From NCBI RefSeq assembly GCF_046630445.1, contig NC_092338.1, positions 154,788,001 to 154,852,000 on the forward strand: 64,000 bases of DNA, given 5' to 3'. The notes beneath the pieces were generated by a model. It worked only from the letters and a program-made list of their open reading frames with translations, ran no database searches and was not told the DNA's origin. Shown here piece after piece: positions 50,044 to 61,635 of this stretch (positions within the stretch are counted from its first letter, which is position 1; each line of letters begins with the position of its first letter). The DNA is from Rutidosis leptorrhynchoides. Taxonomy: Eukaryota; Streptophyta; Magnoliopsida; Asterales; Asteraceae. The translations under genes and the position numbers were made by a program.

Positions 50044-50121
50044 CAGCCCAGCTGGTTAACAAGTTCATGGGTATTCGAGAGGTCGGGGGTTCGAGTCTGG
50101 TTCATGACAACTATTTTTTTT
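50044..50121 (+). ncRNA. tRNA-like Pol III unit with T8 terminator in the 5' LTR of F
   Basis: A-box-like cagcccagctgg (50044-50055, one base off the TRGCNNARNNGG consensus), B box GTTCGAGTCT (50089-50098), and a run of eight T at 50114-50121 as a Pol III terminator. Spacing fits a Pol III type 2 promoter. Same unit at 57239-57316 in the other LTR. Confidence 0.72.
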
Positions 50122-51450
50122 AAACACTTATTGAGGTAGTTTTAAATTTCAAAAATCTTTATTATTATTATTATTGTTATTATTGTTATTGTTAAAATTA
50201 TTATCACTAGTATTATCATTAATTTGAATTATAATTATTAGTATTATTATTATTAGTAATATTGAAGTTATGATGATGGTAATTATTATTATTATTACTA
50301 TTATTATTATTATTATGATTATCATAAATGTAACTATTATATCTATTATTATTATTGATACAAGTATTAAATACGATATTATTATTAAATTTAAAACATT
50401 AATATTATTATCATGAACATGTTTATTATTATTATTATTATGAAAGTAATAAAAGTTATTATAATTTTCGTAAATATTTGTATTAGTATTTTTTTTACAA
50501 ATAATAAAAATTTTAATATTAACATAAGTATTATTATTATTATCACGAGTATTATTATCATGAAATTACTAAAATCAAAATCATAAATATCATTAACGGT
50601 AAAATTAATATTTTACAGGTAATATTATTAATATCATTATTATCATCACTAAAATGGTTATTAATAACCTAAGTATATTATTAATGCTATTATCATTATT
50701 TTTACTAATATCAATTTAATATAAATTAAACTACTGTTTTGATAAACAAATGAAATACATAAATATATATATTTAACACATATAACATGGCATAATATTT
50801 ATTATGTAAAAGGAATACATGAAATATAAGTATATTAGTAATATAAAAATAATACCATTAATAAGTTATATATATAAACTTATTCGACTACAATTGTATG
50901 TATTAATAGATATACACAAATGATATAGGTTCGTGAATCCGAAGTCAACCCTACACTTAATAATGTATTTTTACTACAAAATACAATATGGTGAGTTTCA
51001 TTTGCTCCCTTTTTAATTGCTTTTGCAATATATATTTTTGGGCTGAGAATACATGCGCTGCTTTTATAAATGTTTACGAAATAGATACAAGTACTTAAAA
51101 TACATTCTACGTTGAGTTGTACCACTAGCATATTTCCCTGTAGCTTGGTAACTAATATTTACATAGGTATTGTAAACGCGAATCCTGTTGATAGATCTAT
51201 CGGGCCTGACAACCCCAACCGGACTGGACGACCAGTATTTAACGGTTGCACAGTACTTCGTTTTGGTGACTACACTTGGTACGGTGTAGTGAGATTTCAT
51301 AATAAAGGGAATATACGACGTTGATTAAATGTTAAGTATGGTTACCAAGTGCTCAACCACTTAGAATATGATTATTAAAAACGTTTATACATATATGAAA
51401 TCTTGTGGTCTATTAATATATTGAAATGATTGTTATGATAAATCTATGAA

Positions 51451-51471
51451 CTCACCAACCTTTTGGTTGAC
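51451..51471 (+). promoter_or_regulatory. Conserved LTR stem-loop (F, 5' LTR)
   Basis: ctcaccaaccttttggttga plus c: the 6-bp stem ccaacc/ggttg(g-type) closes a TTTT loop. It precedes the LTR end by about 145 bp, next to a ctcagg element. Counterparts: 16775, 23054, 26331, 43628, 58662 (same family), 34189 and 41489 (E), 62878 (B). Confidence 0.75.
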
Positions 51472-51617
51472 ACTTTTAAGCATGTTTATTCTCAGGTACG
51501 AATTAAGTCTTCCGCTGTGCATTTGTTCATTTTAAGGACATTACTTGGAGTCGATCATCGTAATGGGACCAAATGTTGATGACTTCATCCAGGAGGATTA
51601 GGACGGGTCGTTTCAGT

Positions 51618-51629
51618 TGGTATCAGAGC
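51618..51629 (+). promoter_or_regulatory. Primer-binding site of element F
   Basis: Exact TGGTATCAGAGC two bases after the LTR. Confidence 0.95.
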
Positions 51630-52048
51630 GGTGGTCTTAGCGAACTAGGTCTTGCATTAGTGTGTCTAACTGATAGTTGTTTAGATGCATTAGTGAGTCT
51701 GGACTTCGATCGTGTCAGCATGTCAAAAGTTTTGCTTATCATTTCGTGTCAATAATTACCTGCTTATCATTCTTAGAGAATCACTTGCTTATCATTCTTA
51801 GTCTAGATACATCATACTGCAATGATTGCATGAATAGTGTATAGATAAAATTCATATCTTAGCATATCTGCTAATTCATATCTTAGCATATCTGTTACTG
51901 TAAACTTTGCCTAACATATACCGTAGATTCCTCCGTAACTTATGGGATTTTAGTATATTATATATGCAAATGTAAATTATGTATTGCAGGGTACTAATCA
52001 ACATCCTATTCTATTCCTTATCGAAAATCCTTCATCTGATCGTACGAG

Positions 52049-52641
52049 ATGAGTTCCTCAACCAGTTCGAGTCCTTTAGATTCCGATAACTATTTCGATA
52101 GTTATTCCGACAGCTATTCCGACATAGAGTTTCACTCGAGCTCCGAAAGCAGTGTCACCGGAATGAATCAACCAATCAGCCATCCCCAAATCATCTGATG
52201 GTTTCGTAGTCGACTAAATCAATGGAGACGAGAAAAAGGCGATCCTTTCCACTCACCAACCTGCACTCTTGGTGAAGAACCTGAAGCACTTACCGGCGAA
52301 CCTGTTCATAACACCATTTTCTCTCTCATTTCCAGAGTATCTCGCCATGACTGTATCACAAGTCAGATTCTAAACCTTATTCATCCGCTCGTTTCAACCG
52401 ACAATCATCCCGGAATAATATAAGAAGTCAACGAATTTTGCGCTCGAGCAATCAATTTGGAGAACATGGTGCAAAACTTACCAGCTTCAGCAACATCATC
52501 GACACCAACAGTACCATCAGTAACAGCACCTGTATCATCAACAATCCTTGCCTCAATATCACATTGTGTACTACGAGCATAATCATCATTCTACGTATCA
52601 TTCTATCTATTTTATCTTCGTTCAACATGGCGATTATGTAA
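52049..52641 (+). pseudogene. Broken gag-like frame of element F
   Basis: Homologue of the 201-aa frame of D. ATG at 52049, Ser/Asp/Tyr-rich start, the conserved SSESSVTGMNQPISH block, then a stop near 52196. The same-family segments continue with further stops and a frameshift (RSRLNQWRREKGD, LGEEPEALTGEP, NLENMVQNLPAS), ending FNMAIM before a stop at 52641. The nonsense changes show it is not functional here. Confidence 0.75.
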
Positions 52642-55589
52642 TCTCTAATGTTTTATAGATTATGTATCTTAGTTCTAACGGTAAATCAAATGAGATTAAT
52701 ACTATATTAACTCATTAAATCTATAATTACATCTGAAGAAAATATATATTTAAGTATGTTTTCATAAAGATTGTAATTAAAAATTCTTTTATACAAACTG
52801 TTAATGGTGAAAATATTTTAACGGGTAGGTAATACCCGAGGAATATTTAGATTTCACATTAATAAGTTACATTGAACACTCTTCGAATCTGATTCAACGG
52901 TCATTTAGTATCCTATTTACAACCACCGATATACATATCTGTTCACCGCAGAATAACCATTTTCATTCAATTTCATATTTGGATTTTGATCTATCAGAAT
53001 CCAACAAGTGGCATAATGAAGAAAACATTGGACAAAAATAAAAATTTGTTAGAAACAAACAAATTAACTATGAGAAATTTTGTTAAGAATTCACGCTAAC
53101 TGTTCCTAGCTAATTGTTCCTAGCTAACTGATTACATTTTATTTATCGCAATTTAATTATCGCAATTTACATTCTCGCAATTTTATTTATCGTCATTTAA
53201 TTTCTGTTATTTACTTTACGTACTTTATTTATCGTTATTTAATTTCTGTTATTTATTTTACGCACTTTAAATATCGGGACACGTATACAAGGTTTTGACA
53301 TATCATATCGACGCATCTATATATATTATTTGGAATCACCATAGACACTCTATATGCAGTAATGATCGAGTTCTCTATACAGGGTTGAGGTTGATTCTAT
53401 AATAATATATATACTTTGAGTTGTGATCGAGTCTGAGACATGTACACGGGTCACGATACGTATTAATTAATTCAAATATTATATATTAAACTATATATGA
53501 ATTATTGGACTGTCAACTGTGGACCATCGACTGTGGACTAATAACATTTGGACAATTAAAATGAATTAAAATATTGATTATAATATATGAAACTACTCAA
53601 TTCTTCAAGTTTGCCACTTGATTTCATTTTAACCTCATTTGTATCTTGACGATTACAATCTATGTTCAAACCTTTCTAGATTCTTGAAAACACCTCAATC
53701 GATAGGATGAATCAACCGCACTTCATCTACGGAAGGAAAGATTTATGCATATAGTTATGCACTTGAAAACACTCGGAACCTGAGTAAACGTTTAACACGT
53801 AGTTGTGCTAATTCCTTTAATGTTATTATTACCCAAAATAACTTTGCAGTTCTTCTTCAAAATAGCCAATTTTGTCACAGCTCCAGCAAGACAATTTCAA
53901 CTTTTCGTTCGAAACAACCTTATTAACACCTTGATATATATGTGTGCTCTTTTATTGTTACCGGGGAACCTTTTATATTCCACCATATTACCATCAGCGT
54001 TTAATCATCTAAAAACACAATTCTCCTGAAACCACCTCGGTTTGACAACCAATGACCCAGATCCGTTAACTTTGAAAATGCTGATGAAGCAGCATGTTGT
54101 AGATGGTCTTAATGGCCAAAAGTTGATGATAAAGAATGGAGTGTTGGAAACGCTCAATAGAAAAATTTAGTACTGAAAAACGGACTATGCAAAACTATGA
54201 AGGAAGCCGTGGACAAATCACAAAGAATAAGTTTGACTTCAAAGAATCCAAATAATTCAATGCCTGCTGAAGTCTTTAGCAAATATCTTACTCCTTACTC
54301 TAAACCCTTGCGGACACTAGTCTCCATCATCCTCTGATCTTAGATATTCAAAGATATTATCATATCCTTCATTATAAATATCCTCGATATATCTGAACAT
54401 ATTTTCATAACTAATCTTATTTGAAATCATTTATCTCTTGAGCTATCAGTGTTACATCATATGAGAAACTATTAGTTTCTATATTCTGCGAATCTTCGAA
54501 TTTAAAATATGAATGCTTTTAAAGTAGTGTTGGGGACTGAAGCATGAGTTAGTATAATATAATGACACTTGATCAACGTGATTATATTATAGTAAGTCAT
54601 GCTGAGTTTCTAATGGAATGTGATAATTCACAGTACCGTCACAATGTGCCATGTAACACGACTCTTGTATTCTATTTAACCTCTAAACATTTCAAGAAAA
54701 TATTTTCTTAATGATTCGGTCTTTTCTCGGATATTCTGGTAATTTGACAAGTCAAATTGTACTATTGCCGTTTCTTTCTTAGAACATTAACAATGTTCAC
54801 TTTGAAACTTATATCTACGAATTTTGGACCATTACAAGAGATGCCAATTGCAAGAAGAAGAAACAAAGGGACAAAGCTCCGAAATTAAAAAAAAATTGGA
54901 GTATAAATCACAGCAAATAGGGGGGAATATTAATTAGGGATGACAATGATTATAGAAAACAGAAACAAGGACTTCGAAGTATAAGAGAAGATATAAAGCC
55001 CGATAACGACACATAAATTACAAACCGTGTATATCAATGTTTATAGCAACATAAAGACACGGGAGGTTTAAAAGCACTATAACCACAAGGGCAAAATAGA
55101 AATAAGCAGACTCCTCTGGCGGAAGTTGGAAAAGGAGAATGATGGTTGTGATAGTAAGGATGAGGACAAGGATCAGAACTGAATTAAGCATTTTCACAAT
55201 CGTTTGAAGGTATGGATCGAGAAAGAAAGAATTGGAGTAGTGAAAATAATGGAACAAAAGAAGTTCATTTATAGAGAAGATACCAGACAAGGCAATCGAG
55301 AGAGATAATCGCATTAAATTAAAGAAGATCCTGATTTTCCATAAACCTCGAAGAATCAAATCCTATAGATTTCCAAGATTTTCTTTTAAATCCCTTGAAT
55401 TTCGGGACAACGTCAAAAGTTAAAACGAACCTCTATTTACTTCATTTCACTCTTTTGCGATAGCTTCACTCATACGCTTCGAGTAACTCAATTATTTTAC
55501 CAATATTACTCAATGTTGATAAAACCCTATTTTGTCAACTCTTATTTGTCATGAAAACATTTTTATTGTTAGCCATGATTACCTCACTC
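52642..55589 (+). other. Non-coding remainder of the internal region of F
   Basis: About 2.9 kb with no RT, RNase H, integrase or protease motif in any frame. It aligns in reverse with 30420-32824 of D except for the extra segment at about 54780-55380. The sense frame at 53805-54029 has only a degenerate counterpart in D (31399-31689, itself on the sense strand of D) and is not convincing. Confidence 0.7.
55018..55359 (-). CDS. Antisense frame for a small hydrophobic protein (113 aa)
   Basis: Runs against the direction of element F, close to its 3' LTR. The 113-residue product has two clear hydrophobic segments, about residues 58-77 (LNSVLILVLILTITTIILLF) and 85-105 (AYFYFALVVIVLLNLPCLYV). 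They are joined by a short turn with QLPPEES, and a weaker hydrophobic stretch lies at 11-36. This pattern fits a two-pass membrane hairpin. I do not recognise the family. Antisense frames near the 3' LTR are known for several plant LTR elements. The segment carrying it (about 54780-55380) is missing from the related element D, so it may be a captured sequence or was deleted from D. Expression is unknown. Confidence 0.35.
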   Translation of the reverse strand: MILRGLWKIRIFFNLMRLSLSIALSGIFSINELLLFHYFHYSNSFFLDPYLQTIVKMLNSVLILVLILTITTIILLFQLPPEESAYFYFALVVIVLLNLPCLYVAINIDIHGL

Positions 55590-55608
55590 AAATTTCGGGA
55601 CGAAATTT
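55590..55608 (+). promoter_or_regulatory. Palindrome before the polypurine tract of F
   Basis: AAATTTCGGGACGAAATTT followed by ctttaacgggtaggtac and the 3' LTR at 55626. Same as in D and E. Confidence 0.8.
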
Positions 55609-55625
55609 CTTTAACGGGTAGGTAC

Positions 55626-58600
55626 TGTCACGACCCGGAAAATTTTGACTGATTTTGAACCAAACTCTCGACACGATTTCATATTTTCTACACGATAAGC
55701 AAAGTCTGTTATGTTGAATCTCAAAATTCTTGAACTGTTTACACGAAATCAATTACCCTTTGATTGTGTCGACGATTCACGAACTTTTAACTATAAACAG
55801 AAATATATGTATAAATAATCATATATGTACATAATGATATATAATAAACTAAATATATTAATGTACTAGTATGTGATTTAGTTATTATGAACGATAACTT
55901 AAAATGACTAAAACTTATTATTTTAAATATAGAGGGTAGATTGAATATATATATAATTTATCAATGATAACAAAGTAATTAAATGTTACTATTGCTTTCA
56001 TTAAAATAAATATTAATATTAATATTAATATCAGTATTATGAATATTATTATAATATATAGATATAAAATTTGATACATTTAAATTGTTAATAATATTAT
56101 TGCTATCTTTATTAATATTATTATTATTATTATGTATTATTATTATTAATATAATTACTAGTATTATTAATAGGGTTATAAATATTATTAATACTAAAAT
56201 TATTAAAAATTATTAAAATTGTCAATATAATACAACTTATGTGATTATTTTTAGTAATATGATTATTAGTATTATTATTATAATTAGTATTATATTTATT
56301 ATTATAAATTTTATAGTTATTATAATCATTATGATTAATAATAAAATTATTATTATTACTATTATAGTATTATAAACTTTATTAAGAATATTGTTTTTAA
56401 TGTTATATGTATTAGTTATTTAGGAGGTTTAATTGTAAATACAGATATATATATAAACAAAGATAATTCAGAAAAAAAAATATATTTAAACGTGTAATCC
56501 TTCCTTATCAGATATTTTTTTTGTGTTTTCTGTTTACCCGTGGGATTAGGTCGATTAAATTCCAGATACAGACACGATCAAATCACTTCATGATACAGCA
56601 CCACCCCATTTTTTTTACGCTCTATAATACCAACTGCAAATCGAATTACAGAAGAGAGGAGAGGAAACAGAGTCAAAGAAACCGTTCCACAACCACTGTT
56701 CTAAATGGGTTATTTTCAAAATTTGAAATCGAAATAAGTGATAAAATCTATTAACACAGTTTTATCAGGAATCATTTACTCGAAATATCTCCAAAATTTC
56801 AGCTTCAAATTCCTTAAAACAAATTCTAATTGTAGAGTCAAAGTTTATAATAAAAAGTCAACTGTTTTTGTAATTGGAGAAATTCGAATTTGTTTGGAGG
56901 TTTCAATCCCAATTAACGATTTTAATAGTTTATAGATATGAATTAAAATCTATTTCGTGTTGAAAGTTTGGTCTAAAATGTTATAGAAATCAAAATCAAT
57001 TTTTTTTTTCATTAATAGCGACGATGCAGCAGGGGGCAGTTTTCTTTTTTTATTTTTTTTCTCAAACTAATTGAACGCAAATAAGTGTAAAAATGTTGAT
57101 ATTAAGTCATAAATCGATTATATAATTCATGGATTTGATTTGGGTTGAGTTTGAATGGAATTCATTGATGAAGAAGATGAAGTCAGGAAAAGACGGGTTA
57201 AAAGAAATCTTTTCTGTCTAATTACGGATATGGGGCAACAGCCCAGCTGGTTAACAAGTTCATGGGTATTCGAGAGGTCGGGGGTTCGAGTCTGGTTCGT
57301 GACAACTATTTTTTTTAAACACTTATTGAGGTAGTTTTAAATTTCAAAAATCTTTATTATTATTATTATTATTGTTATTATTGTTATTGTTAAAATTATT
57401 ATCACTAGTATTATCATTAATTTGAATTATAATTATTAGTATTATTATTATTAGTAATATTGAAGTTATGATGATGGTAATTATTATTATTATTACTATT
57501 ATTATTATTATTATGATTATCATAAATGTAAGTATTATATCTATTATTATTATTGATACAAGTATTAAATACGATATTATTATTAAATTTAAAACATTAA
57601 TATTATTATCATGAACATGTTTATTATTATTATTATTATGAAAGTAATAAAAGTTATTATCATTTTCGTAAATATTAGTATTAGTATTTTTTTTACAAAT
57701 AATAAAAATTTTAATATTAACATAAGTATTATTATTATTATCACGAGTATTATTATCATGAAATTACTAAAATCAAAATCATAAATATCATTAACGGTAA
57801 AATTAATATTTTACAGATAATATTATTAATATCATTATTATCATCATTAATAGGGTTATTAATAACCTAAGTATATTATTAATGCTATTATCATTATTTT
57901 TACTAATATCAATTTAATATAAATTGAACTACTGTTTTGATAAACAAATGAAATACATAAATATATATATATTTAACACATATAACATGGCATAATATTT
58001 ATTATGTAAAAGGAATACATGAAATATAAATATATTATTAATATAAAAATAATATCATTAATAAGTTATATATATAAACTTATTCGACTACAATTGTATG
58101 TATTAATAGATATACACAAATGATATAGGTTCATGAATCCGAGGTCAACCCTACACTTAATAAATGATGACATATGTATTTTTACTACAAAATACAGTAT
58201 GGTGAGTTTCATTTGCTCCCTTTTTAATTGCTTTTGCAATATATATTTTTGGGCTGAGAATACATGCGCTGCTTTTATAAATGTTTACGAAATAGACACA
58301 AGTACTTAAAATACATTCTACGTTGAGTTGTACCACTAGCATATTTCCCTGTAGCTTGGTAACTAATATTTACATGGGTATTGTAAACACGAATCCTGTT
58401 GATAGATCTATCGGGCCTGACAACCCCAACCGGACTGGATGACCAGTATTCAACGGTTGCACAGTACTTCGTTTTGGTGACTACACTTGGTACGGTGTAG
58501 TGAGATTTCATAATAAAGGGAATATGCGACGTTGATTAAATGTTAAGTATGGTTACCAAGTGCTCAACCACTTAGAATATGATTATTAAAAACGTTTATA

Positions 58601-58826
58601 CATATATGAAATCTTGTGGTCTATTAATATATTGAAATGATTGTTATGATAAACCTATAAACTCACCAACTTTTTGGTTGACACTTTTAAGCATGTTTAT
58701 TCTCAGGTACGAATTAAGTCTTCCGCTGTGCATTTGTTCATTTTAAGGACATTACTTGGAGTCGATCATCGTAATGGGACCAAATGTTGATGACTTCGTC
58801 CAGGAGGATTAGGACGGGTCGTTTCA
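55626..58826 (+). repeat. Element F, 3' LTR (3201 bp)
   Basis: Direct copy of 48431-51615 with scattered substitutions and small indels. Ends GGGTCGTTTCA; followed by ttggg. Confidence 0.93.
57239..57316 (+). ncRNA. tRNA-like Pol III unit with T8 terminator in the 3' LTR of F
   Basis: Same A-box-like and B-box elements and T run as 50044-50121, with one change near the 3' end (ttcgtgac versus ttcatgac). Confidence 0.72.
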
Positions 58827-60988
58827 TTGGGTTTTGTTAGGATTGCCTAACAAAAGCATTGTGTTCCAGATATCAGATAAAATACATGTGTGTTTAATGA
58901 TAAAAATTAAAGTGATGACTTTTGTTTTGGTGAACACGTATTAGTACATGTGTCCATGTCTTCATGGTGTTTCTTTTTTTTTTTTTAAATTGATGATAAT
59001 CACACAAATATGCCTACTACCATCCTACATCTATTTTATTTTATATTTTAATTATTTAATTATATAAAAAGAAAGGGTGATGGCTTCTAGTTTCTGTTTT
59101 CACGCGTACATTACCAACAACTCTTTTGTTACCATTATCCATTTTATAATCTTTGATATCTTTCTATCTGGATTCATTTTCAAGATGTGTAACAAATATA
59201 CACTTATACATACAACGCTTACAAACACACTCTTTTAGACTTGTAAATTCCATATTTAAGTATTAATTCTAAATAATCAACTTATGAAGTTTCTTGATGC
59301 TTATGATCTACGAAGCACAATCAGGTACCATTTATACTTGATTCTTAATTAATTTATTAATATTTTTGTGGGGTTTTGATATTGAATCTTGATATGTATT
59401 GGTTATTTGATTAATTAGAATGATGGCTACTAGTCCATGTAAATTAATAAAAGCTATATTCAAGAAACCATAAGTGTAATTTCTTATGGATTAATATTTA
59501 GTTTTCATAACTTTTGTTATAAATAGGGTAGTGACCAAATTTTGTGGTTTGATGTATATGCTTAAATTGATTATGATTATAGCTTAGTTTTGATGTATAC
59601 ATAATTTTGGTATGCTTGATTTATGTTAAAAATTATGAAATGGTGTTTTTAGGGTTCTTGATAAAAAAAAATGCATTTTTGGCTTGAATCTTGATCATGT
59701 GTTGTTGTTAGCTTGATTTGTGTTAGATCTTAGTGATTTTGAGCAAGAAATATGTGTATATATGTTTGTTGTGTGTCATTGTGCTTTGATTTGGACCAAG
59801 AATCTTGAAATCTAGCTTTTGGGCACAAAATCACCAAATCATCGAAGCTGATGGCGATACAGTAATGCTCGAAAATTTTATAGTACTCAAAAATCCTATC
59901 TGTTATGTGAATATTTTTGTTAAATGTGAAGCGTGATTCAACACTTGAACACTATACTAACTTGAGATATTTTGTGATGATTCTCAGGTGATAAACGAAA
60001 AGGTGAAGGCTCAGTGATATAAGACAACTGAGTGCTTGTGCTTCCAGGTGAGTGAGATTATCTTTATGGATGTGATTATACAGTGACAAGTATAGTAATC
60101 CATGCCATGCTTATAATTAGACTGTGTAATGAGTCTGTGATCAGTATTGTGACTATATGTGATTATGTGCGCACCAGTGAACGTCGATGGTGAATTCCGA
60201 CGTAAGAGGTCAATGCTATTTACCTTGTGTATTTAGGGTAATAGTATTGGGTCCAAGTGTTACTAATTAGTGGTATAGTATGAATGACGAGTGCGTCACG
60301 TCTGGAAGACTATACCAGTGATTCAGTAGTGTGGACTATCGGTATATTCCAGCTTGATCAGCTATGGGTTGCCGGTCCTCTTGTGTATGGCTTTAAGTGA
60401 TTAGTAACCAGTGCCTTTAAGCTGTGTTTGATGCTTGTAGTGATGTCCACCTAGATATTGCCATTCACTTAGCGTTATCCTAATTCCCCCACAGTGTTTT
60501 GCCCTGCAGGTGTGTATTAGCAGCTTTTGGTGGGTTTTGTCGGGCAGCTGCAGATGTTTGACACAGTGTCACTCTGATATGTTTTGTAATAAACAATATG
60601 GTTAAATGGCTTGTATTAACAATGTAACACATGTAATTTTATGTAATCATATAAGTATGTACTTATATATGATATGTAAATTAACAAGCCTTCTGCTGTG
60701 AGTGCCTTTAAAAAAAATGTATATGTAAAAAGTACGGTGTTATACTACTCTAGCTAATGGACCATTTAATTATCCTAATTTTAATAAGTTAATGACCCAC
60801 TAATATGAAAGATAAATACCCATTAATAAGAGCCAACATGTTAGCATTTTTGTTAACCATTACTAAAAATGTTGCATGGGATCCCAACACAAGCACCACC
60901 TTTAGACCACCACTTACCAAAAAGCAATAAGGTGTCCCCCTTGTCCCCCCCCCCCCATAAATATGTGGCCACCACCACCCCAATCCAC

Positions 60989-60996
60989 TATAAATA
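60989..60996 (+). promoter_or_regulatory. TATA box of LTR B
   Basis: TATAAATA followed after about 30 bp by a pyrimidine-rich leader with CACACACTTACTCTC- and TTTCTCTCT-type sequence, typical of a plant transcription start. A run of 12 C (60945-60956) lies just upstream. Confidence 0.65.
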
Positions 60997-61160
60997 CCAA
61001 GCTTATTCCTTCCATTTTACACTTGATCTCATTCACATTTCACACACACTTACTCTCTAATTTTCTCTCTAGTCTTTCTCACTCTAAAAAGTGTAAGTTT
61101 TAAATTTTCTTCTTCTCCTTCTTCTCTTCATATACACGACATCATCATCATCATTTAAAG

Positions 61161-61635
61161 GATCAAGCTCTTTTTAGCTTTTTGATCTTCTTATATCTTG
61201 TAGATTCAAACTTTGATTTGAATCCTTCAAGAACATGAAAGATTCAAGCTTTCTAGCTTTGAATCTTCATTGCTTTGATGGATCTAAGCTTTATAGCTTA
61301 AGATCACTTTATTTTTGTTAAAAGATCAAAACTTGTGTTTATGATCTTCGTGAAACTTGAAGATCTAGCTTCATGCTTTAAGGATCTTCAAGAACATTCA
61401 AGATACAAGCTTTCTAGCTTTTGAATCTTCATTACTTTTGTTGGATCTAAGTTTTCTAACTTATGATCTCTTTTATTTTGTTGAAAGATCAAAACTTGTG
61501 TTTATGATCTTGATGGAACTTGAAGATCTAACCTTTTGCTTTAAAGATCTTCAAGAACATAAAAGATGCAAGCTTTCTAGCTTTGGATCTTCATAATCAT
61601 TTGTTAAAGGATCGAAGCTCTCTAGCTTAGGGTTC
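61161..61635 (+). repeat. Hairpin string in LTR B, about 12 consecutive stem-loops
   Basis: Consecutive hairpins about 40 bp apart, most with GATC-type outer stems: for example 61203-61224 (gattcaaa/tttgaatc), 61281-61305 (gatctaagct/agcttaagatc), 61324-61346 (gatcaaaac/gtttatgatc) and 61444-61468 (gatctaagtt/aacttatgatc). A higher-order repeat of about 160 bp is also visible. The changes between related hairpins keep pairing. Confidence 0.8.

Larger units (their letters stand above)
48431..51615 (+). repeat. Element F, 5' LTR (3185 bp)
   Basis: TG...CA ends; the first 90 bp resemble the ends of A, C and D. Contains ATT/TTA-rich tracts (about 48800-49200 and 50160-50720), a tRNA-like unit and the conserved stem-loop (51451-51471). 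Confidence 0.93.
48431..58826 (+). mobile_element. Complete non-autonomous LTR element F (10396 bp)
   Basis: LTRs 48431-51615 and 55626-58826 start TGTCACGACCC and end GGGTCGTTTCA. It has a Met-tRNA primer site, an internal region of about 4 kb and a purine-rich tract. The duplication ttggg is at 48426-48430 and 58827-58831. No pol gene is recognisable in the internal region; it carries a broken gag-like frame and an antisense hydrophobic frame. Same family as D. Confidence 0.93.

Noticed and set aside
50044..50108. Genuine tRNA gene
   Set aside because: A and B boxes are present but acceptor and anticodon arms do not pair convincingly; called tRNA-like.
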